Assembly (NCBI GenBank): GCA_016710745.1
Contig: JADJVB010000013.1
Coordinates: 372,001-436,000 of the forward strand
Direction: 5' to 3'
Source: Chitinophagaceae bacterium
GTDB taxonomy: Bacteria > Bacteroidota > Bacteroidia > Chitinophagales > Chitinophagaceae
Length of the DNA stretch: 64,000 nucleotides
Shown: in pieces, positions 18,801 to 26,379 of the stretch
Numbering within the stretch: the first letter of the stretch is position 1
How the letters are laid out: every line of letters begins with the position of its first letter
The notes under the pieces: generated by a model
What the model saw: only the letters and a program-made list of their open reading frames with translations
What the model was told of the DNA's origin: nothing
Database searches by the model: none
Made by a program: the position numbers and the translations under genes

Positions 18801-21800
18801 TAATAGCTACAACCGGTAACGGATTAACCGATAAGGTTGCACAGTTAGAAATATTTTCAATGCCAAACGGTGCACAGGTACCACCCAATACGCAACGGTA
18901 ACCATAGCCACTCATGGTTATAAGAACCGGGCTGATGTTAAGTGTTGCTGTTGTAGCACCAGAGTAGGAACCACCGTTAGCAATGTTGGTCCAGGTACCA
19001 CCTGTACAACCAGAAGTATTAACCTGCCATTGGTAGGTAAGTCCGGTTCCGGTACCAGCTACCGTGAACGAAGTAGCCAGGGTTTGACAAACAACGGCAT
19101 TAACCGGTTGTGTGGTAACCTTAGGACGCTTGTTAACGGTAATGGTGATGGTAGCTGAATCTTTACAACCACCGGGAACGGTAGTACGTACAACCTTATA
19201 CAGGGTTGTATTCATTGGAGATGCAGCAACCGGGTTTGAAGTTGTTGAACTTAAACCGGCAGCAGGGCTCCATACAAATGTTCCTGTTGATTGAGGGCCT
19301 AAGTTTGGTAAAGTACCGTTTAAGCCGATTATCATATGCATATTCGGGAATCCTACGGTAGCTATCGGTGTAGGCGTATTAATCGCACATGCTGTTGAAG
19401 ACAGATAACTGATATCTGTTTCAGCAGCCGGATTGCTACCTATAAAGAATCTAACACCCGTTACTATGGTTGCATTGGTTACTTCAACAATTACTGTTGA
19501 TGTATTAGGCACCGTAACCGGCGTTGTAAAGGTTGCCGTATATAATGTGTTAGACTGTACGGGAAGTGTATACGTTTGTGTTTTTATCAATGTACGTGTT
19601 CCACCCGGGAAAGCAGCTCCGGTTTGATTGTACAAATTAACAGTAATGGGAACAGACCCTCCCAATATAGCTTCTATACCAAATCTTACCGATGTAATAG
19701 TATAATTACCGGTAACAGTTGGGAAGTTATTGAGGTTGTATGCACGCCAGTAGCTGTTAACCTGTCCGGTAGTACCGGCATTACAAGCCACTGAGTTACC
19801 TGCAGTTATTGTATTAGAACTGGAATGTGTAATAGAAACGGTTGAACCTGAACCAGGTATAGCATCATAAACTGTTAACAACGTTGGATCACCTTCGCAA
19901 AGAACCGTACCGGGATCGGCTACGATCACCAAACTTGCATTTGGATTAACGGTGATGGTACCTGTTGCTGTTGTTGGTGCTGCACAACCTACCAGGGTTA
20001 CTGTATAGTTATAAACACCAGGCGCTGCAGTTGGTGAACCACTGATGGTTACTACGTTTGCAGCCCATGTGCCGGTAACACCTGCCGGTAAACCGGTAAA
20101 TGTTGCACTGGTAGCAACCGTAGTTGCATAGGTAATATTTGCAATGGCCGAGCCACGGCAAATCGCCTGGTTATCGGAGCCAACCGGCGAAGTACGTGTT
20201 ATGGTACATGGCGGGAATACGCAGGTGCGGTTTAGTGTAAATGCACCGCTTGCTGTACTAAAACCACCTACCATTACATAATAGGTAGTGCCATTTACTG
20301 GTGTAAAGGTCACCTGCGATTGCAATCCACAGAAATCATCATTACCTGTAACGCAAACTAAACTTACGCAGGTTCCGCTGAAAACACCAATCTTGGTATC
20401 ATATGCCGAACCACAAAGGCTCAATGTATTTGGAACGCCATTACCAACAAATGTGTACCATAAGCTTGGGGCAGTACCTAACGCGGTTACACAGGTGCCA
20501 ACGGCATCTGGTGTAGCGCCAACTGTTGTGCCGGTAATTGTTTGTCCGCATGCAATTGGTAATGCACCAAAACAAGCGTCATTAGCCGGACCAGCACAGG
20601 TACGCGTTAGCGTAAATGGACCGGTTGCGGTACTAAATCCGGTTACAAGCACTAAGTAATTGGTACCTAATGTTGTGGTAAACGTTACCTGGGATTGTAA
20701 TCCGCAGAAATCATCATTTCCGGTTACACAAACCAGGGCCGCACAGGTACCGGTGAATACACCGATCTTGGAGTCATATGATGTACCAGCACAAAGGCTT
20801 AAGGTATTTGAATAACCATCTCCTGTAAATTTATACCATACACCCGGAGCACTACTTAAAGTGGTAACACAGGTAGGTACCACATCAATGGTTTGACCTA
20901 CTGTAGTTCCACTAATAGATTGTCCGCAACCAATGGATATTGCATTGGCACAATCATCATTGGTAGGAATAGCAGTACAGGTACGGGTTAGGGTAACTGC
21001 ACCTGTGGCAGTACCAAACCCGGTAATCAATACATAATAAGTTACAGCATTTGTAGTTAAGAATGATACCTGCGATTGTAATCCGCAGAAATCATCATTA
21101 CCGGTAACACAAACCAATGCACCACAAGTACCGGAAAAGACACCAATCTTGGAATCATAAGCGGTACCGGTACAAAGGCTTAATGTAGTATTTTGACCAT
21201 TACCCACAAACGTGTACCATACACCAGGAGCGGTATTTAACGTGGTTACGCAGGTTGGCACCGCATCAATAGTAGCGCCAACGGTTGTACCGGTTACGGT
21301 TTGTCCGCATGCAATTGGTAAAGCACCGCTACAGTCATCATTACCTGAAGGCAGGTTATAGGTAACTGTGTTATCAGTACTGGTAGAAGCAACGTTGGGT
21401 TGTGCAGATGAATTGGTACAAACACCCGCAGCAATGGTAGCGATTACCGTGCCGCTTGATGTCATACCTGATACAGCCACATTATAGGTTGTAGGGCCAC
21501 CGGTAACTACCTGGGTAGTTGCACCAGCCGTACCTGCCAAGGTAACATCACCTGTTGCAAATCCAATAACCGGTTGGTCAAATACCACCGTGAAATTTAT
21601 TGGAGTAGCAGATGTAGGATCTGGCTGAGCCGCTGCCTGATTAATCGTTACTGTTGGAGGGGTCGCCGCTCCGCCCGTTATACTAAAGTTGGTATTGGAC
21701 ATATCATAGAAGATATTGCCAACGGCTTCAACTTTGATACGGGCCGTTGTAGAACCGGTACCAGGCATGGTAACAGACTCAGTACCGTCATTAGGGGTGC

Positions 21801-23739
21801 TGGCTACCAAAACGGTAGGGAAAGTAACACCTCCATCTGTGGATAATGAGATCTTAACGTTGGCACAGCTAACCGGCGCTCCGGTTGTGCTGGCTACGTT
21901 CCAGGTAACAGTTTGTACAGAGTTAATTGGCCACGATACCGCAGTATTAGGCGAAGTAACCATGAACGGTCCTGATGTGTTGGTCACATTTACTACTACA
22001 TCAGTGAAGGCTGTTTGAGCTACTTTAGCAGGACCGGGAGTTACAGGAACATAAGAACTGTTGTCTCTTACCGTTAACCTGAAGTTTAATGTCCTTGAAA
22101 CATTACTAAGTGCTTCAATATCTGCTATGGGATCACCACCTGGTAAAACCGGAGTTATATATAACCCAGCCTGTACCGTTGATAATTTTGGAAATAACCT
22201 GGTAGCTGAAGTAGTAGCCGGGAAAGTTAACCAGTTTGGTCCGGTTGGTTTATTTTCTCTGGCTACACTGTTATTACCGGTTTGACCTGCTCCATCATCA
22301 TTTTGCTCCCAGCAATAAGTAAGTACATCGCCCGGGTTAGCATCTGTTGCAACACCGGTAAGTGTAAAAGGAGTTGAGATTGGAATGGTATAAGGACCCT
22401 GTGGTGAAACCACCGGGGTAGCATTGGTTGCATTTATATTCGTTGTAATCGGGCAGGTTTTGGTAGCCAGATTAGCCTGAATTTGAGCAATCGTTGCTTC
22501 ATGAAATATATCGATGGAGTGAGGTGCCACATCCTGGTTGGTAATACCGGCATATCCCATAACGGTAATACCTGAACCAACTTCTTTGTTTACACCCGTT
22601 CCTTCATTACTCATGGAGAATGTATGGTTACCACCTAACTGGTGGCCAACTTCATGCGCTACATAATCAATATCAAAGTTATCACCTTGTGGGATATTAT
22701 CTGCAGGCGAAGTAATACCTCTTCCTTTAGTAGCTCCCGTACCGGCGACAACGCCATCTACACAAACACAACCGATACAACCGGCATTTCCACCTCCACC
22801 CGAAGCGCCAAACATATGCCCAATATCATAAGCAGCGTTATTAGCAGCAATTGGTGTAGCCGGACCCGTGAGTGTAGTATTCAGTGCAATTTGTAATTGC
22901 GTATTCCAGTTTGCAAGTGTAGTATAGGGGTCGGTGACGGGATCATAATAGATCACGTTCGTTGTTTGTGCAACAAGGTTCAGGTGCAAAGCAAGATCAT
23001 TTTCATAAACACCATTGCATCTTGTTAAAGTAGCATTAAATGCAGCTAACACCAAGGCAACCTGTGCAGCACTGGTAGCGCCAAAATAATTGGCATACTC
23101 TCCGTTGCAGGATTGTGCCAAACGCATTGTTTTTAATTCACCAGCCGAACTGCCGGTAGCATTCGCAACCGGTAATTGTGATTTTTGGCCGGCAAACATT
23201 TGCTTGTCATCAGTAGAACAAGTCCAGGGCAATTGCCCTTTTTGACGTTGAGAAACAAAAACGGCATAAACTGAATGATCCTTCGAGTAAGCCTCAATGA
23301 ATTCATTTTGTTTGTCGGTTCTGAATACCATGGTTTGAATTCCCTGTGGTGAGATACTCAACTTCAGCGTTGCGGCTTTGTCGGTAATACCTTTACCGGA
23401 AAAAGCCCTGATCTCGGGAAAACGTGCCTGCAATACAGGCTCAAAATTCGAAGCTTCATACACTTCAAATTGTTCGAAATTGCCTTCGGCATTCGGTAAG
23501 GATATTACCGTTTTACGCTTGGCGCTTCTGTCAACAATTGAAAACAGTTCCTGTCTTAAGGGCTCAATATTTAAATTAAATAATTTGAACGCTTTAGGAA
23601 AAGATTGTCTTGCAACTGCTTTGTCGGTTACGATACTACTTTTTAAATCAGTATTCGCTGACCAGAATTTATCTGACTGCGAAAAACCGAGTGTAGAAAT
23701 CAATACCAACAAAAACGAAAGGAGTAAGATTTTTTTCAT
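15805..23739 (-). CDS. Giant secreted M12B (reprolysin-like) metalloprotease with P domains and T9SS type A sorting domain
   Basis: 2644 residues. A signal peptide ends near residue 20 (LGFSQ) and a propeptide-like region follows to ~200. The zinc protease domain (~205-430) has the full motif HEVGHQLGGNH at 362-372, followed by a Met-turn candidate ITVMGYAG. Next come a fibronectin/Ig-like stretch and a Bacteroidota Big-like repeat (~700-790). Three ~120-residue modules follow (20.2-21.35 kb) of the form NDDC...GTTVGAT...GVWYTFVGNG...YDSKIGVFSGTC...GNDDFCGLQSQV. Ig-like repeats then alternate with three proprotein-convertase P domains, recognisable by VPDN...SHSYPGDMIFNLVAPNG, MTHTWAGDVALALKAPNG and ISHTWASDVDILLQSPTG. 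The end is a type A sorting domain (KCFLYPNPTNGQFEVRYY). Substrate unknown; probably a surface-bound or released protease. A promoter and a terminator flank it. Confidence 0.9.
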   Translation of the reverse strand: MKKILLLSFLLVLISTLGFSQSDKFWSANTDLKSSIVTDKAVARQSFPKAFKLFNLNIEPLRQELFSIVDRSAKRKTVISLPNAEGNFEQFEVYEASNFEPVLQARFPEIRAFSGKGITDKAATLKLSISPQGIQTMVFRTDKQNEFIEAYSKDHSVYAVFVSQRQKGQLPWTCSTDDKQMFAGQKSQLPVANATGSSAGELKTMRLAQSCNGEYANYFGATSAAQVALVLAAFNATLTRCNGVYENDLALHLNLVAQTTNVIYYDPVTDPYTTLANWNTQLQIALNTTLTGPATPIAANNAAYDIGHMFGASGGGGNAGCIGCVCVDGVVAGTGATKGRGITSPADNIPQGDNFDIDYVAHEVGHQLGGNHTFSMSNEGTGVNKEVGSGITVMGYAGITNQDVAPHSIDIFHEATIAQIQANLATKTCPITTNINATNATPVVSPQGPYTIPISTPFTLTGVATDANPGDVLTYCWEQNDDGAGQTGNNSVARENKPTGPNWLTFPATTSATRLFPKLSTVQAGLYITPVLPGGDPIADIEALSNVSRTLNFRLTVRDNSSYVPVTPGPAKVAQTAFTDVVVNVTNTSGPFMVTSPNTAVSWPINSVQTVTWNVASTTGAPVSCANVKISLSTDGGVTFPTVLVASTPNDGTESVTMPGTGSTTARIKVEAVGNIFYDMSNTNFSITGGAATPPTVTINQAAAQPDPTSATPINFTVVFDQPVIGFATGDVTLAGTAGATTQVVTGGPTTYNVAVSGMTSSGTVIATIAAGVCTNSSAQPNVASTSTDNTVTYNLPSGNDDCSGALPIACGQTVTGTTVGATIDAVPTCVTTLNTAPGVWYTFVGNGQNTTLSLCTGTAYDSKIGVFSGTCGALVCVTGNDDFCGLQSQVSFLTTNAVTYYVLITGFGTATGAVTLTRTCTAIPTNDDCANAISIGCGQSISGTTVGQTIDVVPTCVTTLSSAPGVWYKFTGDGYSNTLSLCAGTSYDSKIGVFTGTCAALVCVTGNDDFCGLQSQVTFTTTLGTNYLVLVTGFSTATGPFTLTRTCAGPANDACFGALPIACGQTITGTTVGATPDAVGTCVTALGTAPSLWYTFVGNGVPNTLSLCGSAYDTKIGVFSGTCVSLVCVTGNDDFCGLQSQVTFTPVNGTTYYVMVGGFSTASGAFTLNRTCVFPPCTITRTSPVGSDNQAICRGSAIANITYATTVATSATFTGLPAGVTGTWAANVVTISGSPTAAPGVYNYTVTLVGCAAPTTATGTITVNPNASLVIVADPGTVLCEGDPTLLTVYDAIPGSGSTVSITHSSSNTITAGNSVACNAGTTGQVNSYWRAYNLNNFPTVTGNYTITSVRFGIEAILGGSVPITVNLYNQTGAAFPGGTRTLIKTQTYTLPVQSNTLYTATFTTPVTVPNTSTVIVEVTNATIVTGVRFFIGSNPAAETDISYLSSTACAINTPTPIATVGFPNMHMIIGLNGTLPNLGPQSTGTFVWSPAAGLSSTTSNPVAASPMNTTLYKVVRTTVPGGCKDSATITITVNKRPKVTTQPVNAVVCQTLATSFTVAGTGTGLTYQWQVNTSGCTGGTWTNIANGGSYSGATTATLNISPVLITMSGYGYRCVLGGTCAPFGIENISNCATLSVNPLPVVAITPATGCGGVVGIFSTKLSVGSAPPPVPGAVTATSGAINLAVPDNTANGVNNVINVAGVPANATITNVSVTLNMSHSYPGDMIFNLVAPNGKILNLYKYGTGLFTGPVSGVPTWGWYGATVSRTGTTAWSTVNAAPFIYNNATAWRADAINTPVVGAVIQNPTGFVSTETDFTTLYTNGPSTNGAWTLAMCDGGPGDLGTLASWTVKIDYTVPGGGGGPVLTYVWTPFAGLYLDSATTIPYAGSNTSVVWAAPTAYTTYTVVATDVATGCKDSAQAFINYTPPPPTVTPNPVAMCFGDAPVRLVSSSATTTPLQFCSGPVSIIVPDNNPAGATSNLTVSGVPASCNITSMSVTFNMTHTWAGDVALALKAPNGQILNLDYYLSGSGGAGATAGFTNTKISSTGTASLGGGASPFTGTFKADATIAPDAGPTGYTPTTNNWSSLWATPNGTYTLAMVDGAGGDQGTLTSWCIDLVYTCGVPSTAATWSPIGGLFNDAGATSPYTGTPRDTVWTQPAAAGVYNYNVTVQSVPAPPLVYSNPAPITINNSGTATPYPSNLVVSGLPPTGATVKSVTVSGISHTWASDVDILLQSPTGQNVILMSDVGGNVSFPAGATYTFEDGAPAMAAAPNPSGTYKPTNLIGTIGPEPDNWPAPGPGTVNQPNPVLSTFTGNMNGTWKLFVFDDAAGDQGSISGGYSVNFDIGLTPCTSPPRKVVVTVNTPTSITTQPVNQTICTNKVATFTVVAGGSGPFTYRWEVSTNSGNPPWTTVTNGGVYSGATTASLVITAPPVTMTGYQYRVVITGAAPCAAATSFARILTVNPLPVVVITANPTSLFPGMQTTLSATVSPNAASIYNWIRDGVSLGATSPGVLSGIGTANLTVNVDGLGDYVLNVTDVNGCNNTSNLITIKDSASAKCFLYPNPTNGQFEVRYYSVANNTNLPRTLNVYTTSGVRVLTQNYAIGRPYDRMPVDMRNHGKGVYFVEVADVNGNRLSLCKVVIL

Positions 23740-23763
23740 AAATGTTATGTTTTGAATAAGTCC

Positions 23764-23795
23764 TAAAATTATCGAATAATTAAATCTCAGCCAAA
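23764..23795 (-). promoter_or_regulatory. Promoter of the metalloprotease gene
   Basis: On the minus strand TTTG (23795-23792), a 20-base spacer, then TAATTTTA (23771-23764), close to the Bacteroidota TTTG/TAnnTTTG pair. It is ~25 bases upstream of the ATG. Confidence 0.5.
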
Positions 23796-23905
23796 GTTTA
23801 TTTAACTAATTTTTAGCGATTTTATAGATTGAAGGCGGGTTTCGGCCGGGCTGTAGTGCAATAATTTACATGTTATGAATAAGCGTATTGGGTTGTACGG
23901 TAACA

Positions 23906-23931
23906 AAAAGCCCGGAAAAAACCGGGCTTTT
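23906..23931. terminator. Terminator after the PorP/SprF gene
   Basis: AAAAGCCCGG and CCGGGCTTTT pair perfectly around a six-A loop; both strands give a T tract. It lies downstream of the stop at 23950 and ahead of the protease promoter, so the two genes are separate units. Confidence 0.85.
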
Positions 23932-23949
23932 ATATAATTGTTGTGTGCA

Positions 23950-24957
23950 TTAAAATTTAGGACAGGGGATACCCTGGTAATCGGGTGGCCTTTTAATAAA
24001 GATCACCGAAAACTCTGAACCACCGCGGGAAGCCGTAGCTGCTTTTAAATTAGAGATATTAAAATCGTAACTGGCACCAATTCTTAATCCGCCAAATTCG
24101 AGGCCGATATAGGGAATGATGGCGTCGTTCAAACGGATCCAGCTGCCGATATAAATGGCACTGGGCTTTTCGGCATCCTGGCTCAGGTTAGCCGCAATAG
24201 CCGCACCCAGCGTGGTTTCGCTCGCTTTGTTTTGTACCTGGTAAATGGCCGAAGCGTGTACCGTTAACAGATCCGACAATGGTATTGAACCGCCGGCATG
24301 AGCCGAAATACGGCCACTTAAATACCAGTTTTTATCTTTAAAACCAACTTTTGGCCGGGTAATATGATACATCGAAGCGCCGATATAAAAATTGTTTTCG
24401 CCGTTGGTTGATCCCGAATATAATAAGCCGGCATTGATATCAAAGTAGCTTTGGTTATTGCCGTTGCTGATAATATCGGAGGTAGTGCCGGTAAACCCGT
24501 TTTGCGTTAATTGATCTTCAAATGTAAGTTTGGCAACATCCAGCGACAGACTGGAATAAGTAGCCTGGAATCCGGCACCAATCGTGCTATACCCATTTTC
24601 ATCCAGTGCTTTGTGATACGACATCGAAACCGATCCGTAGTTCAGTTTGAGTATATTATTGGCGCTGGCATCGGTTAAACCCGAAATACCTACTCCAAAA
24701 ACATCTTTTTCGGGTATTTTACTTTTTAAGATCGGGAAATCTATAGAAGCACTTGTGGTTACATAGGCCTTTGGTATAGAGGGCCATTGGTCGCGGTGGT
24801 TCGCTGCTAAACGCCAGGTACCACTAAACTTTCCGGTAAAAGCCGGGTTAAGTGTTAGCGGCGAGGCAAAAAATTGCGAAAAATGCGGATCCTGGGCTTC
24901 GGCCATTTGGCTGACAAACAGGGCACAAATACAAACTAGTAATTTTCTCATTATCAT
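23950..24957 (-). CDS. T9SS-associated PorP/SprF-family outer-membrane protein
   Basis: 335 residues; MIMRKLLVCICALFVSQMAEAQ is a signal peptide, with Met3 (24951) as an equally good start. The mature N-terminus DPHFSQFFASPLTLNPAFTG is the hallmark of the PorP/SprF family. The rest is a beta barrel ending FSVIFIKRPPDYQGIPCPKF. PorP/SprF proteins sit in the outer membrane and help export or anchor particular T9SS cargo; SprF, for example, is needed for the SprB adhesin. It lies just upstream of the metalloprotease gene on the same strand, behind its own terminator. Confidence 0.9.
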   Translation of the reverse strand: MIMRKLLVCICALFVSQMAEAQDPHFSQFFASPLTLNPAFTGKFSGTWRLAANHRDQWPSIPKAYVTTSASIDFPILKSKIPEKDVFGVGISGLTDASANNILKLNYGSVSMSYHKALDENGYSTIGAGFQATYSSLSLDVAKLTFEDQLTQNGFTGTTSDIISNGNNQSYFDINAGLLYSGSTNGENNFYIGASMYHITRPKVGFKDKNWYLSGRISAHAGGSIPLSDLLTVHASAIYQVQNKASETTLGAAIAANLSQDAEKPSAIYIGSWIRLNDAIIPYIGLEFGGLRIGASYDFNISNLKAATASRGGSEFSVIFIKRPPDYQGIPCPKF

Positions 24958-25034
24958 TTCTGTTCAGAACGATAAAGATAAGGATTTAGGATAAAAAGCT
25001 GCTTGGAAATATTTTTAGCTACGCCCAACTCACC

Positions 25035-25685
25035 CTACCCTTGCATTTTGGCTCCAAAAGCCAGATCGCCGGCATCTCCCAGTCCGGGAACAATATATCC
25101 CTTCGCGGTTATTTCATCATCAATATCGCCACACCAGATGGTAGCATGGGGGAAGGCTCTTGTTACATATTCAATGCCCACCGTACAGGCGATAGCACAT
25201 ACTATGTGTATCTCTTTAATACGGCCTTCTGCTTTTAAATGCTCAATTGATTTTACCAGCGATGATCCGGTGGCGATCATCGGATCACTGATGATCACAA
25301 TGCGGCCTTCCACTTCGGGGCAACTCATATATTCCATATGGATATCAAAACTGCCATCGGGGTTGTGTTTACGGTAAGCACTGATAAAGGCATTATCACC
25401 CCTGTCGAAGTAATTCAACAAGCCGGTGTGCATGCCCAAACCTGCCCTCAGGATGGTTGCCAAAACGGGTTGCTCGGCTAAAACCCGGCTGATGCTGGTG
25501 CCTAACGGCGTTGTTATTTCTTTTTCAACCCAGGGCATTTTCTTGCTGATCTCATAACCAATTACCTCCGCTATACGTTCCAGGTTTCTCCTGAATCGCA
25601 TACGGTCCTGCTGAATTTCGGTGTCGCGTAATTCGCTCACCCAGTTGCTTATTAATGAATGTTCTTTGCTGAGATTAATGACCAT
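25035..25685 (-). CDS. upp: Uracil phosphoribosyltransferase
   Basis: Pyrimidine salvage: uracil plus PRPP gives UMP. The start at 25685 (MVINLSKEHSLISNW) gives 216 residues and matches the family N-terminus. The frame stays open upstream to 25844, but that extension is low-complexity and contains the -7 element TATTTTTG (25761-25754). Family features: RFRRNLERIAEVIGYE, ILRAGLGMHTGLL, the PRPP-binding loop IVIISDPMIATGSSLVKSIE, and the uracil-binding C-terminus YIVPGLGDAGDLAFGAK. It diverges from the lipoprotein gene at 25957. Confidence 0.95.
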   Translation of the reverse strand: MVINLSKEHSLISNWVSELRDTEIQQDRMRFRRNLERIAEVIGYEISKKMPWVEKEITTPLGTSISRVLAEQPVLATILRAGLGMHTGLLNYFDRGDNAFISAYRKHNPDGSFDIHMEYMSCPEVEGRIVIISDPMIATGSSLVKSIEHLKAEGRIKEIHIVCAIACTVGIEYVTRAFPHATIWCGDIDDEITAKGYIVPGLGDAGDLAFGAKMQG

Positions 25686-25956
25686 TTTGGCTGTTGTAAG
25701 ATTAACGTTATTGCAACGGGATTTAATAGGTGCCTGTTTTACCCGAATCCCTACAAAAATAAAATAAAAAACACCATGTCTGCATTTTTTCTGAATTGAT
25801 AAGGGAACGGCGTTGAACCAGGGTTCGCATACGGGAAGTTTCATGGATAGGCGAGGACCTCGAAGGACATCCGGGTAGGCTGTCGGACCTTAAGTACAAA
25901 ATCTTTTAACATACTATTTCACAAAAATGTATTTTTATTGTACTTAAATTAAGATC
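25686..25956. other. Divergent intergenic region with upp -7 element and a GC-richer block
   Basis: TATTTTTG on the minus strand (25761-25754) is the likely upp -7 element. A GC-richer stretch (~25795-25898) between AT-rich flanks contains a perfect CGAGG-A-CCTCG palindrome and two GGACC copies. It is not a recognisable tRNA, SRP RNA, 6S, RNase P or tmRNA piece. No gene is called here. Confidence 0.35.
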
Positions 25957-26379
25957 ATGAAAAAAGAAATTGCGGCGCTATTTGTTCTGGTTTTTTTTGT
26001 AACGGCCTGTGGCAGCAATGAAAAAACGGCTGAAACAAAAGAAAAAGACAAATACGAACAAACCAAGGAAACCCTGGAAGAAACGGAAAAGAAAAATCCA
26101 AAACGGTTTTTACAGGTGGAAGGTAGCGACAGGAAAAACCTGTTACGCCAAACCGTGATCAAAGGAACCATAACCAATAAAGCTACCGTAGCCAGCTATA
26201 AGGATATTGACGTTGAACTGTCGTTTTTCAGCGAAACGGGGGCATTGTTACTTAAAGATCATGAAGTGGTTTATAAAGTGGTGGCCCCGGGCAGCAGCGA
26301 AAGTTTTAAATATAAAACCTATGCACCCAAGGGAACCGATAGTGTTTCGATGAAAATTTCGGCGGCTAAGGTGGAGTAA
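25957..26379 (+). CDS. Small lipoprotein with a C-terminal beta-sandwich-like domain
   Basis: 140 residues. The N-terminus MKKEIAALFVLVFFVTACGSN has a lipobox with Cys at ~20. A charged K/E/T-rich linker follows (~22-50), then a domain (~55-140) with VIKGTITNKATVASYKDIDVELSFF and VAPGSSESFKYKT, the layout of FxLYD-like domains that often hang from lipoproteins. Its stop lies inside the 3' end of the convergent adenine deaminase gene (14-base overlap). Function unknown. Confidence 0.7.
   Translation: MKKEIAALFVLVFFVTACGSNEKTAETKEKDKYEQTKETLEETEKKNPKRFLQVEGSDRKNLLRQTVIKGTITNKATVASYKDIDVELSFFSETGALLLKDHEVVYKVVAPGSSESFKYKTYAPKGTDSVSMKISAAKVE

Noticed and set aside
22642..22896. Plus-strand reading frames within the giant metalloprotease gene, and similar ones at 11133-15141
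   Set aside because: They are shadows of long minus-strand repeat proteins, with low-complexity translations and no start context.
25686..25844. N-terminal extension of upp
   Set aside because: Low similarity to any family N-terminus, and it contains the probable -7 element.
25825..25850. tRNA T-arm-like GGGTTCGCATACGGG
   Set aside because: No acceptor, D or anticodon arm can be built around it on either strand.
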